A DNA stretch of 64,000 bases from Nitrosomonas sp. (GTDB taxonomy: Bacteria > Pseudomonadota > Gammaproteobacteria > Burkholderiales > Nitrosomonadaceae). The notes under the pieces are model-generated. The model ran no database searches. It was not told the DNA's origin and saw nothing but the letters and a program-made list of their open reading frames with translations. The position numbers were made by a program, and so were the translations under genes. Below, one piece after another: positions 55,817 to 64,000 of the stretch. Numbering within the stretch: position 1 is the first letter of the stretch; every line of letters starts with the position of its first letter. The stretch is from positions 42,551 through 106,550 of the forward strand of contig NZ_JAIEME010000025.1 in assembly GCF_019752415.1 (NCBI RefSeq), given 5' to 3'.

Positions 55817-58800
55817 CTAATGCGCTGAAAGAGTTGTTTTCGCCGCACGCTGTATCGAAATTCCCTTCACCACCGCATACACCGCCGGGAAAATAATCAG
55901 TGTCAGGATCGTAGCCGAAACCATACCGCCCACCATCGGCGCCGCAATCCGGCGCATTATTTCAGAGCCGGTGCCAGTGCTGAGCATGACCGGCAGCAAG
56001 CCTACCACGCTGCCGACGATGGTCATCATCACCGGACGTATTCGATAGACCGCGCCTTGTACAACGGCCTCGTACAGATCCGTCAGCGTTACTTTTTCCG
56101 CCAGTGCTTTGCGCTGCCGGGAGATCGTACTGAGCGACTGGTCAATAAATACCAGCATGACCATGCCGGATTCCGCGGCAATGCCGATCAGCCCAATGAA
56201 GCCGACGACTGCGGCAATGCTCAGGTTGTATTCGAGCCAGTACATCAGCCAGATCCCGCCGACCAGCGAAAAAGGCACCGACAGCATGACGATCAGCGTT
56301 TCAGTCAAACGGCCGAAATTTAGATACACCAGCAAGAACACCATCAAAATGGTGAGCGGCACGACCAGTTTCAATTTCTCGGTAGCGCGTTGCATATATT
56401 CAAACTGCCCGCTCCAGGTCGCATAGTACCCCGGCGGGAATTGCACTTGATCGCGCACGGCTTGTTGCGCATCGGCAATATAACCGCCGATATCGCGGTC
56501 GCGGATGTCGACGAAGATGTAAGCAGACAGCAGCGCATTCTCCGTACGAATACTCGGCGGCCCCTGCACCAGCTTGACTTGCGCCAATTGACCCAGCGGA
56601 ATCATCGTGCCGCCCATGGCGGGCACCAGCACTTGCGTGGCGATGGCTTGCGGATCGCTACGCAGTTCTCGCGGATAGCGGATCGCCACGTCAAAGCGCT
56701 CACGGCCCTCGACCGTGGTGGTAATCACTTGCCCGCCTAACGCAACCGAAATAACCTCGAGCAAATCACCGACCGCCAATCCGTAACGCGCCAACGCCAG
56801 ACGATCCGGTTCGATATCCAGGTAATAGCCGCCGGTAATGCGCTCGGCATAGGCACTGGCGGTATCCGGCACTGTTTTCACCACGGCTTCGATCTTCCGG
56901 GCAATGGTTTCGATCTCATCCAGATTGCTGCCGAACACTTTGATGCCGACCGGTGTGCGGATGCCGGTCGCCAGCATGTCGGTACGGTTTTTGATCGGCA
57001 TGGTCCAGGCGTTTGCGACACCGGGGATTTGCAACGCCTGATCGAGCTCGGCGATCAGTTTGTCGATCGTCATACCCGTGCGCCATTCGTTTTCCGGTTT
57101 CAGGTTGATGATGGTTTCGGTCATTTCCAATGGCGCTGGATCGGTAGCGGTATCGGCGCGCCCGGCTTTGCCGAAAACAGAGGCGACTTCTGGGAAAGTC
57201 ATGATGATTTTATTTTGCGTTTGCATCGTTTCCGCCGCTTTAGTCACCGAAATGCCCGGTAACGTGACAGGCATATACAACAGCGTGCCTTCGTTCAATG
57301 TCGGCATGAATTCCGTGCCCAATCGCATCGCCGGATAAGCGGTGGCAACCAGTACGCCTAATGCGATTACCAGTATGGATTTTTTCCAGCGCATTACCCC
57401 GGCCACAATCGGCTGATACCATCGAATCATGAAACGGCCCAGCCGATTATCTTCCTCACGCGGGATACGACCGCGTATCAGCAACAGGATCAACACCGGA
57501 ACCAGGGTGATGGACAGGAGCGCCGCACCGGCCATGGCAAACGTTTTGGTATACGCCAGCGGTTGAAACATACGCCCTTCCTGTGCTTCCAATGCAAATA
57601 CCGGAAGAAACGATACGGTAATAATTAATAAGCTGAAAAATAAAGATGGTCCGACTTCCTTACAAGCGGCGATCACTGCATTCGTGCGCGACTCTCCCGG
57701 CCTGAGTCGCGCCAGATGTTTATGCGAATTTTCCACCATGACGATCGCGGCATCGGTCATTTCCGCGATTGCCAGCGCGATGCCGGCCAGACTCATAATA
57801 TTGGAATTGATTCCGAGTTGCGCCATGGCGATGAAAGCAATCAGCACGCCAATTGGCAACATGATAATCGCCACCAGTGCACTGCGCACGTGCATCAGGA
57901 ATACCACGCAAACCAGCGCCACGATGACGATTTGCTCGACAAATACTTCCTGGAGCGTCGTAATGGCACGATGAATCAGCTCGGAGCGATTGTAAATGGA
58001 TTCAATCGAAACATCCTGCGGCAAGCCGGATTTGATTTCGTCAATTTTTGCTTCGAGCGCATGAATCACATCCAGCGCATTTTCACCATAGCGCGCCACC
58101 GCGATGCCGGAAACGGCTTCCCCCTCGCCATTCAGCTCCGTAATGCCGCGGCGTTCTCCGGGGATCAACTCCACCCGGGCGATATCCCGCAACAAGACCG
58201 GCTTGCCGATATGCGCCCTAACCACCAGATTTTCCAGATCACTAATGCCGCGCAGGTAACCCCGGCCACGCACCATATATTCCGTTTCCGCCAATTCAAT
58301 GACGCGCCCGCCGACATCTCGATTGCTGGCGGCGATGACTTCGGTAATTCTTTTCAGTGGAATATCGTAGGCTTGCAGGCGGCGCGGATCGACCGTGATT
58401 TGATAGGTTTTAACAAATCCACCGACGCTGGCGACTTCCGATATTCCGTGCGTGGTGGTTAGTTGATAACGCAAGAACCAGTCCTGAATGGTGCGTAATT
58501 CATCCAGGGTGCGATCCTTAGCGGTGACAACATATTGATAAAGCCAGCCAACTCCGGTTGCATCCGGACCAAGCGCAGGCCGCACATCCCGAGGTAGTTG
58601 GTTTGCCGCAAAGTTCAAATATTCCAGTACCCGCGATCGCGCCCAGTAAATATCCGTGCCATCTTCAAAAATGACATAAATAAACGAAACCCCAAATGCA
58701 GACTGGCCACGCACAATTTTTGACCGGGGCACGGCGAGCATGGCCGTGGTGAGCGGATAGGTCACCTGATCCTCGACAACCTGCGGTGCCTGTCCGGGAT

Positions 58801-58957
58801 ATTCCGTATAAATGATGACTTGTACATCGGATAGATCGGGGATCGCGTCGACCGGCATCTTCCATACGGCGTATATTCCCCAGCCAATAATAAAGGCTGT
58901 GCTTAACAGCACCAGAAAAACATGCCGGATCGACCATTCAATAATGTACCTGAGCAT
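55817..58957 (-). CDS. cusA: Heavy-metal RND efflux pump, CusA/CzcA family
   Basis: The inner-membrane proton antiporter has about 1046 residues and 12 membrane helices. MLRYIIEWSIRHVFLVLL opens the first helix, and MPVDAIPDLSDVQVII with YPGQAPQVVEDQVTYPL are features of the Cu/Ag (CusA, HME4) subgroup. The start at 58957 follows GGGAGG; the ORF start is nine codons earlier. It pumps monovalent copper or silver from the periplasm and cytoplasm through CusC. One base separates the cusB stop from this start. Confidence 0.9.
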   Translation of the reverse strand: MLRYIIEWSIRHVFLVLLSTAFIIGWGIYAVWKMPVDAIPDLSDVQVIIYTEYPGQAPQVVEDQVTYPLTTAMLAVPRSKIVRGQSAFGVSFIYVIFEDGTDIYWARSRVLEYLNFAANQLPRDVRPALGPDATGVGWLYQYVVTAKDRTLDELRTIQDWFLRYQLTTTHGISEVASVGGFVKTYQITVDPRRLQAYDIPLKRITEVIAASNRDVGGRVIELAETEYMVRGRGYLRGISDLENLVVRAHIGKPVLLRDIARVELIPGERRGITELNGEGEAVSGIAVARYGENALDVIHALEAKIDEIKSGLPQDVSIESIYNRSELIHRAITTLQEVFVEQIVIVALVCVVFLMHVRSALVAIIMLPIGVLIAFIAMAQLGINSNIMSLAGIALAIAEMTDAAIVMVENSHKHLARLRPGESRTNAVIAACKEVGPSLFFSLLIITVSFLPVFALEAQEGRMFQPLAYTKTFAMAGAALLSITLVPVLILLLIRGRIPREEDNRLGRFMIRWYQPIVAGVMRWKKSILVIALGVLVATAYPAMRLGTEFMPTLNEGTLLYMPVTLPGISVTKAAETMQTQNKIIMTFPEVASVFGKAGRADTATDPAPLEMTETIINLKPENEWRTGMTIDKLIAELDQALQIPGVANAWTMPIKNRTDMLATGIRTPVGIKVFGSNLDEIETIARKIEAVVKTVPDTASAYAERITGGYYLDIEPDRLALARYGLAVGDLLEVISVALGGQVITTTVEGRERFDVAIRYPRELRSDPQAIATQVLVPAMGGTMIPLGQLAQVKLVQGPPSIRTENALLSAYIFVDIRDRDIGGYIADAQQAVRDQVQFPPGYYATWSGQFEYMQRATEKLKLVVPLTILMVFLLVYLNFGRLTETLIVMLSVPFSLVGGIWLMYWLEYNLSIAAVVGFIGLIGIAAESGMVMLVFIDQSLSTISRQRKALAEKVTLTDLYEAVVQGAVYRIRPVMMTIVGSVVGLLPVMLSTGTGSEIMRRIAAPMVGGMVSATILTLIIFPAVYAVVKGISIQRAAKTTLSAH

Positions 58958-58958
58958 G

Positions 58959-60518
58959 TCAGAGCCTCCCGTGGCTGTGCGCACCGTTGGCTGCTTCCAT
59001 GCGCACTAACACAAATTCACCGGCTGATTCTTCCGCTATCTCAAAGCTAATTTGCTGACCCGGCTTGAGTGATTGGAGTAGAGCCGGTTCCAGAAAACGA
59101 AAATCCATTGTCATGGCAGGCCACTGAAGACTTTCAATCGGGCCATGCACAAGTGTGACCGTCGCATGGGCTAAATCAATGGCTTTGATCGTTCCCTCGC
59201 CGTGATAGGTCATGCGGGAAGCGCTGGCAATCTGTTCACTGGTGCTTGTTTCTTGATGGTTTTGTCCAAATCCACTTAATGCATTCTTGAAATTGCTTTC
59301 CGCATCGATCAGAAAATTCGCCTTGACCACCACGGCTTCTCCGGCTCGAAGCCCGCCCAGCACCTCGGCGTAGCCATCGGCATGCGTTCCGAGTTTCACT
59401 GTGCGCGGCTCAAAGCGGCCTGTACCAAGATCGATCAATACCACCCGGCGGGTACCGGTATCCAGTACTGCGGAATCAGGTACCGTTAACACTTTATTTT
59501 TGCTATGAAACGAAGCAAATTCGACGTGCGCATACATGGCTGGCTTTAGCAGACCATCGGAATTGGAGAGAATAATGCGTACGATGGCTGTGCGCGTTTC
59601 GGGCGTTACCGCCGGGTATATAAATGCCACTTCACCGCTGAAAACCTTATCAGGATAAGCATCTATTCGAACAGTAGCCAACTGACCCGGATGAATGAGG
59701 CCGAGATCCTGTTCGAACACATCGGCCAACATCCAAACACTCGACAAATCTGCGATTTGATAAAGCATTTCTCCCGGCATGAAACGTTGTCCCATGACCG
59801 CCTGCTTTTCCAGAACCACACCATCGACTTTCGCACGTAACGTCATGTACTGTTGCACTTCACCGGTTTGCTGCAGTCGCCGCAACTCAGCTTCTGCGAT
59901 GTCCCAGTTACGCAGTTTTTGCAATGCGCCAGCAATTAGCCGTTGCATAGCAGCACGCACGTCCGCATTGCTGTCGGCAACGGATTGCAGTCCTCTTACC
60001 GCAATCAGGTATTCCTGTTGCGCGGTAATCAGCTCAGGGCTGTAGACATCCATCAAGGCCTCGCCTTTTCTTACTGTTTGCCCTGTAGTGTTCACATACA
60101 GCCGTTGAATCCAGCCTTCAAACTTGGTCGCCACGGTGTATTGTTTGCGTTCATCAATCTGAACCGTCGCTACCGCGCGCACAGTACGTATCAGCTCACG
60201 CAATTTTGCTGCTTCCGTGCGCACGCCCAGTTTCTGCACTTTTTCCGTGCTGATGGTCACGACATTTAGATCCGATGGCGGTTCATCGCCGTCATAAACC
60301 GGCAGATAATCCATTCCCATTGGATCTCTTTTCGGTACTGGAGAAGTATCCGGCAGGCCCATCGGGTTGCGATAGTACAAAATTTTCTTGGTTTTTTCCG
60401 GTTGGACTGTATCGCCATGAGCAGATTTTTGCGATTGCGTGCTGCCCCACCAATAACCAGCGGACATCAAGGCGGCCACTGTTAAGGCAAGCAACAATAA
60501 TTTAACGATCGATTTCAT
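58959..60518 (-). CDS. cusB: CusB-type membrane fusion protein with a fused CusF domain
   Basis: The protein has about 519 residues from MKSIVKLLLLALTV (GGAG upstream). After the anchor comes a metal-binding segment with Met residues (RNPMGLPDTSPVPKRDPMGM), then barrel-sandwich, helical hairpin and beta-barrel domains of an RND adaptor. The last 80 residues (TYHGEGTIKAIDLAHATVTLVHG, WPAMTMDFRF) match CusF, with His and W-x-x-M-x-M copper ligands. In E. coli CusF is a separate chaperone; here it is joined to CusB. Confidence 0.9.
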   Translation of the reverse strand: MKSIVKLLLLALTVAALMSAGYWWGSTQSQKSAHGDTVQPEKTKKILYYRNPMGLPDTSPVPKRDPMGMDYLPVYDGDEPPSDLNVVTISTEKVQKLGVRTEAAKLRELIRTVRAVATVQIDERKQYTVATKFEGWIQRLYVNTTGQTVRKGEALMDVYSPELITAQQEYLIAVRGLQSVADSNADVRAAMQRLIAGALQKLRNWDIAEAELRRLQQTGEVQQYMTLRAKVDGVVLEKQAVMGQRFMPGEMLYQIADLSSVWMLADVFEQDLGLIHPGQLATVRIDAYPDKVFSGEVAFIYPAVTPETRTAIVRIILSNSDGLLKPAMYAHVEFASFHSKNKVLTVPDSAVLDTGTRRVVLIDLGTGRFEPRTVKLGTHADGYAEVLGGLRAGEAVVVKANFLIDAESNFKNALSGFGQNHQETSTSEQIASASRMTYHGEGTIKAIDLAHATVTLVHGPIESLQWPAMTMDFRFLEPALLQSLKPGQQISFEIAEESAGEFVLVRMEAANGAHSHGRL

Positions 60519-60529
60519 GGGAGACTCCA

Positions 60530-61906
60530 TCATCTGTGTTCATCATGCCGCTTGCCGACCAACAGCTCGATTTCCGCCAGCGCCTTGTGGTAACTTGCGA
60601 TTGCGGTAACCAAGCTGGTTTCGTAATCGAACACGGTCATTTGGTTATCCAGTACAGTCAGAAAATCAACGCGATTCACCTTGTACGCTGACAATGACGA
60701 TTCAACGGTCAGCCGCGCTTGCGGCAGGATGGTCGATTGATAAAGCTGCGCCGATTTGTAACTTTGCTCCGCAATGGCGAGCTGTTGCCGCGATGTGGCG
60801 GCGATCTCGTTGATTTGCGCCTGATGCAGGCTCATGGCCTGGTCGCGTAACGCCAATGCTTCCGAGACGCGCGGCTCCAGCTTGCTTTTGCGCCATACCG
60901 GCAGATTCATGGTCACGGTGAAACTGACCTCGTCGGCGCGCCCGGTGCCATCCAACCGGCTTTCGCGTTGTCCGTACATCAAGCGCGGCGTGAAGTCAGG
61001 GTAATAATCTTTTTGCGCCAGATCCAACACTTTGTCGCTGCGCGCGATCAAACTTTTCAACGCCAGCAAGCGCGGACGCTGGATCAAGGCGGCCTCATAC
61101 AATGCTTCCAGTTTCAAAGCCGGTTCATGGTAAAGCTGTACCGACAGCGGCGTCGGTGCTTTACTACCCATGCCGCGCCCCAGCGCACGCAGCAGATTCG
61201 CTTCGAACATCGGCTGCTCACGCGCGAGGCCGATCAGGCGATCCATCATCCGCGATACTTGCGTCTGCGCTTTCAACACATCGGCCTGACTGCCTTGGCC
61301 GACTTGATAACGTTCTTCCGCAATGCGCAAAAAATGTTCGAGGGTTTGCTTATTCTTCTCGACCAGCTTGATCAGTTCGAGCGTGAGTCCGAGATCGAAA
61401 TAGGCGGTTTTGAGGTCATGCACGATACGATTGATGGTTTCCTGATAGCCGTACTCGATCGCCTCTGCATCCTTGCTGGCTACCGCTTCGCGCAGATCGC
61501 GCTTGCCCGGGAAGGGTAATGTCTGCGCCAACCCGATCATCTTCATCGTCATGTCTTCGGTGCGAAACGGCGATGCGGCAATCGGCATATACAACACACC
61601 GATTTCAACTTGCGGATCGTCCAATGCACCTGCCGGCGCGACCCTTTGCTGCGCGGCTTGATGTTCCTGAGCCGCCGCCCGGATTTCTGGATTATTTTTC
61701 AGAGTTTCCGCGATCAAATCAGATAACAGCGGGGTGTTATGCACCAGAAGCGCGTCCTCGGTTGCTCTTTCAATTGACTTGGAAAAAATAATAGAACGAG
61801 ATTCTTGTGCTTGAGCGGTTATCGCGGTGATTGTCCATATTAATGCGATCATACCTGCGCGAATCATCGGAGCCGATTGGATTTGAACAAAAAATATTAA
61901 ATACAT
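60530..61906 (-). CDS. cusC: Outer-membrane efflux channel, CusC/TolC family
   Basis: The protein has about 458 residues from the ATG at 61906 (MYLIFFVQIQ), with TTGGAGG upstream; the TTG four codons earlier belongs to that leader. Two OEP repeats (LIAETLKNNPEIRAAAQEHQ and PRLLALKSLIARSDKVLDLA) form the beta-barrel and alpha-barrel trimer. It is the first gene of the cusC-B-A operon, with 11 bases to cusB. Confidence 0.88.
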   Translation of the reverse strand: MYLIFFVQIQSAPMIRAGMIALIWTITAITAQAQESRSIIFSKSIERATEDALLVHNTPLLSDLIAETLKNNPEIRAAAQEHQAAQQRVAPAGALDDPQVEIGVLYMPIAASPFRTEDMTMKMIGLAQTLPFPGKRDLREAVASKDAEAIEYGYQETINRIVHDLKTAYFDLGLTLELIKLVEKNKQTLEHFLRIAEERYQVGQGSQADVLKAQTQVSRMMDRLIGLAREQPMFEANLLRALGRGMGSKAPTPLSVQLYHEPALKLEALYEAALIQRPRLLALKSLIARSDKVLDLAQKDYYPDFTPRLMYGQRESRLDGTGRADEVSFTVTMNLPVWRKSKLEPRVSEALALRDQAMSLHQAQINEIAATSRQQLAIAEQSYKSAQLYQSTILPQARLTVESSLSAYKVNRVDFLTVLDNQMTVFDYETSLVTAIASYHKALAEIELLVGKRHDEHR

Positions 61907-62056
61907 CAATGCCTCCAAGCCGTAATCAATGATACTGCCATGGCAGAAAACCTGCCGGCAGGTTATCGAATAGGGTTAGCGTGCATAGTTCGCCAATGCT
62001 ACTTGGTGTACTGAGTCTCGCTTAATATCCCCTACTCGCGCTTGCCCGAGTAAGGA

Positions 62057-62431
62057 TTAGGCGGTTAGAGGTGGGCGTTGCGGCTGTTCGGGTACAAATG
62101 AAATAAAACTGGGATGCAATGAAGTAATAGCGGAAGTGTCGTTGGTTAACATAGAGGCAGTGTAGCCAGACAGGATCGGCGTATTACTGTATGCGTTACA
62201 AGAGGTATCATCGCACGGCAGGCTTGATAACAAATGATCGGTTGTATTATCTGCTGTTTGCTTATGACAAGCTTCGTGATGATGGCTGTCGATAGTTATC
62301 GTTGATTTGTTATGATGACTGTTGATATTTTTTTCCTGCACACAAACTGATAAAACAGCCGCTGCTGTGGCCTGCAATGGCAGCCACAGCATAAAAAAAA
62401 CCAATAACCATTTGTAATTGCGTCTTTTCAT
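62057..62431 (-). CDS. Small exported His-rich protein upstream of cus
   Basis: The 124-residue protein has a signal peptide (MKRRNYKWLLVFFMLWLPLQA). The mature part has clustered His and Cys (NSHHNKS, DSHHHEACHKQ, LPCDDTSC), suggesting metal binding. The C-terminus FVPEQPQRPPL resembles a tail found on small proteins encoded beside copper or silver efflux operons. The family name is not certain to me. It lies 150 bases upstream of cusC. Confidence 0.65.
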   Translation of the reverse strand: MKRRNYKWLLVFFMLWLPLQATAAAVLSVCVQEKNINSHHNKSTITIDSHHHEACHKQTADNTTDHLLSSLPCDDTSCNAYSNTPILSGYTASMLTNDTSAITSLHPSFISFVPEQPQRPPLTA

Positions 62432-62510
62432 TTGTTTATTATAAACAATTTCAGGCTTATCGCTACATAAAGATTAAGTAGCCCAATCGTGCTGCTTCAT
62501 CAATCGAATA

Positions 62511-62867
62511 TTACTTAATCTCTGCAGCCATCTTGCGATGGGAATCGGCCATATCCGTATTTGCTTTCGCAGCTTGCTCGTATGCATTAATCAAGTTCCG
62601 GCAGTGTGCCTGCAAATCTAACGCTTGCCTGCCATAGTGAGAAGTATTTGACTCATATCCTTCAAGCATTTTCTTATGTTCTTGTGCTTTTGACAACATT
62701 TCTTTAGCAGCATCTTCATAATGTTTAACTAGTGCATTATGGTCAGTAGGACTTTTTGCGTCCTGAATAGCTTTAGTCATATCCATAGGGTGAGGATTCA
62801 TTTGCGCACATGAAGCTAATAAACTTAATAAACCAAAAGCAATTAAAATTAAGATTCTGTTTTTCAC
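62511..62867 (-). CDS. Small lipoprotein of unknown function
   Basis: The 118-residue lipoprotein has the lipobox SLLASC near residue 20. The rest is helical with heptad-like spacing and conserved-looking HYEDAAKEM, EHKKMLEGYE, and DSHRKMAAEIK. No domain is recognised. It occurs next to the metal efflux genes on the same strand, so a periplasmic metal-related role is only a guess. Confidence 0.6.
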   Translation of the reverse strand: MKNRILILIAFGLLSLLASCAQMNPHPMDMTKAIQDAKSPTDHNALVKHYEDAAKEMLSKAQEHKKMLEGYESNTSHYGRQALDLQAHCRNLINAYEQAAKANTDMADSHRKMAAEIK

Positions 62868-63120
62868 AACATTTCTCCATAATAAAAATTAATATAGCCC
62901 AATAAAACCATAATGCTACTATAGTTATAGATTTTTGCACAACAAAAAGTAAGACAAAGTTGATGAATCATCTAATTTAGGTGGATTCAAGGATGAAATG
63001 GAATTTTATTATGAGCTTTTAAGATTTTGATGTCGTCCGCCGGACGCGTAAAGATCTCATATCATAAATACCTAATTTATAACCTCGAGCTTTAATTTGT
63101 GAATAACGCATAGAACTGAC

Positions 63121-63582
63121 TTAATCCATATAAACGCCAGGTATTTTATTAGTTTCCGTGATAAGGCGATTTTCTAGCCAGTCCGCCCATTTAACAGCTT
63201 TGACAATCAAATCAGCCCGATACTTTGCATTATATTTTGGAGTACGTGAATGATAATTGGCCGCTTTTGTCCAAATATCGCCTTTATCATTCTTGATATG
63301 TAGCCGCACTCGCCATGCGGCCAGATCATAGGCATAACAACCCGGTTTTGCCACATGATCAGGCGTGATGCCATATTTGGATAAATCCTGAAGATATGAG
63401 GTATTAAATTGCATCGAACCAACATCGTGAGTCCCGTTACTGTTACTCACCCACTGACCCGGTTTACCACCCTCTTTTTCGGCTATCGCCAGTAAGATAT
63501 TGGCTGGTATTTCATATTTGACGGCAGCAGTGATTGAACACACCACCCTTTCTTGCATATCCGGCGGCAAATCCATCATCAA
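63121..63582 (-). CDS. TrbN/VirB1-like lytic transglycosylase
   Basis: The 153-residue SLT-type protein has LLAIAEKEGG (catalytic Glu region), DVGSMQFNTSYL and NYHSRTPKYN, the three blocks of the transglycosylase fold. No signal peptide is apparent at the given start, so the true start could lie upstream. Beside trbL it matches TrbN, which opens the cell wall for the mating bridge. It follows the TrbL end by 25 bases. Confidence 0.8.
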   Translation of the reverse strand: MMMDLPPDMQERVVCSITAAVKYEIPANILLAIAEKEGGKPGQWVSNSNGTHDVGSMQFNTSYLQDLSKYGITPDHVAKPGCYAYDLAAWRVRLHIKNDKGDIWTKAANYHSRTPKYNAKYRADLIVKAVKWADWLENRLITETNKIPGVYMD

Positions 63583-63607
63583 GAGAATCGATTAAATACC
63601 TTATTCA

Positions 63608-64000
63608 TTATTTACCTTCTCCTTGCGAAATATTGTTCATACCTGACGATTCCTGAGCCTGGCCTTTTTCAATGGCACTGCGCAAAGCATCCGTCCCCGC
63701 ACTTCTTGCTGCTGTCAGCCGACCGGCTGCTAGTGTGCCACCATATGACGCAACGGCTGCCGCCGTACCTGCCGCTGCCATAAAACCACCGGCGCCATAA
63801 CTGCCAATTCCGACAGTCGAACCTATGCTACTACCCGTTATAATACCAGCCAGCAACAGCGGCAACCTGGAAATCAACACAAAAAATGCAATCGTAAAAA
63901 TCAGCATAACCGCCAGTTCTTCATAATTCAGAACGTTTTTACCCATTTTGGCGTAAAAACTAGATAACAGATCACTGCCAATACCGACGATCAGGAGCAT
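63608..64000 (-). CDS. trbL: TrbL/VirB6-type conjugation membrane protein (5' part beyond window)
   Basis: The right edge cuts this gene. The visible C-terminal 130 residues have hydrophobic segments (ELAVMLIFTIAFFVLISRL, LLAGIITGSSIG) and a Gly/Ala-rich region (GIGSYGAGGFMAAAGTAAA), typical of the TrbL end. TrbL is the multi-spanning inner-membrane component of the conjugative type IV secretion system. More trb genes are expected beyond the edge. Confidence 0.75.
   Translation of the reverse strand: MLLIVGIGSDLLSSFYAKMGKNVLNYEELAVMLIFTIAFFVLISRLPLLLAGIITGSSIGSTVGIGSYGAGGFMAAAGTAAAVASYGGTLAAGRLTAARSAGTDALRSAIEKGQAQESSGMNNISQGEGK

Overview
The window is bacterial chromosome and most resembles a beta-proteobacterium of the Nitrosomonas type. 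This is an inference from gene content and order (tolQR-ybgC, comEA, a fimT-pilVWXY1-pilE pilus cluster, thiO, ispH, a RegB/RegA-type redox pair, clpSA) and from the moderate, roughly mid-40s GC seen by eye. No search was run.

Layout. (1) 1-10.25 kb is housekeeping: tolR (cut by the left edge), tolQ, ybgC, cysM, a ComEA-type protein, an MFS/BT1-like carrier, a DegS/HtrA protease, a Nif3-type protein, an unlisted 36-residue membrane protein, mltA, dsbC and a UbiH-family hydroxylase. (2) 10.5-16.4 kb is an integrated element next to a CAU tRNA gene: tyrosine integrase, a hypothetical, an HTH protein, a CHC2 zinc-finger primase piece and a TOPRIM/DUF3987 protein cut short. Then comes a membrane protein with ankyrin repeats and a trypsin-like domain that seems to have lost its catalytic residues, followed by an intergenic array of alternating motifs. 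(3) 16.4-24.25 kb is a type I restriction locus on the minus strand (hsdR, hsdS, fic, a wrecked GIY-YIG gene, hsdM). hsdM is broken by a frameshift. Palindromic repeats have invaded hsdR and hsdS and flank the GIY-YIG relic. (4) 24.4-28.6 kb holds yaaA, a SnoaL-like gene, a protein with an internal J domain, rpiA and phoU. (5) 28.66-35.2 kb is the minor-pilin operon fimT-pilV-pilW-pilX-pilY1 with pilE. (6) 35.4-51.6 kb is thiO, ispH, DAHP synthase, regB-regA, ribD, nrdR, glyA, clpSA, a cold-shock gene, icd, an RpfE-like gene and a degenerate-EAL protein. (7) 51.65-64 kb is accessory: a methyltransferase, a frameshifted EamA transporter, a 722-residue nuclease-like SEC-C protein, a copper/silver-type efflux operon cusCBA whose CusB carries a fused CusF domain, two small exported proteins, and trb-type conjugation genes running off the right edge, so part of this region is probably an integrative conjugative element.

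The most novel-looking items are the ankyrin/membrane/pseudoprotease protein on the tRNA-linked element, the palindromic repeats that lengthen the HsdS linker and bracket a GIY-YIG relic, the alternating motif array at 16.1 kb, and the SEC-C/PD-(D/E)XK-like protein. Three separate one-base losses (two in hsdM, one of them tentative, and one in the EamA gene) could be real decay or assembly error; read data would decide.
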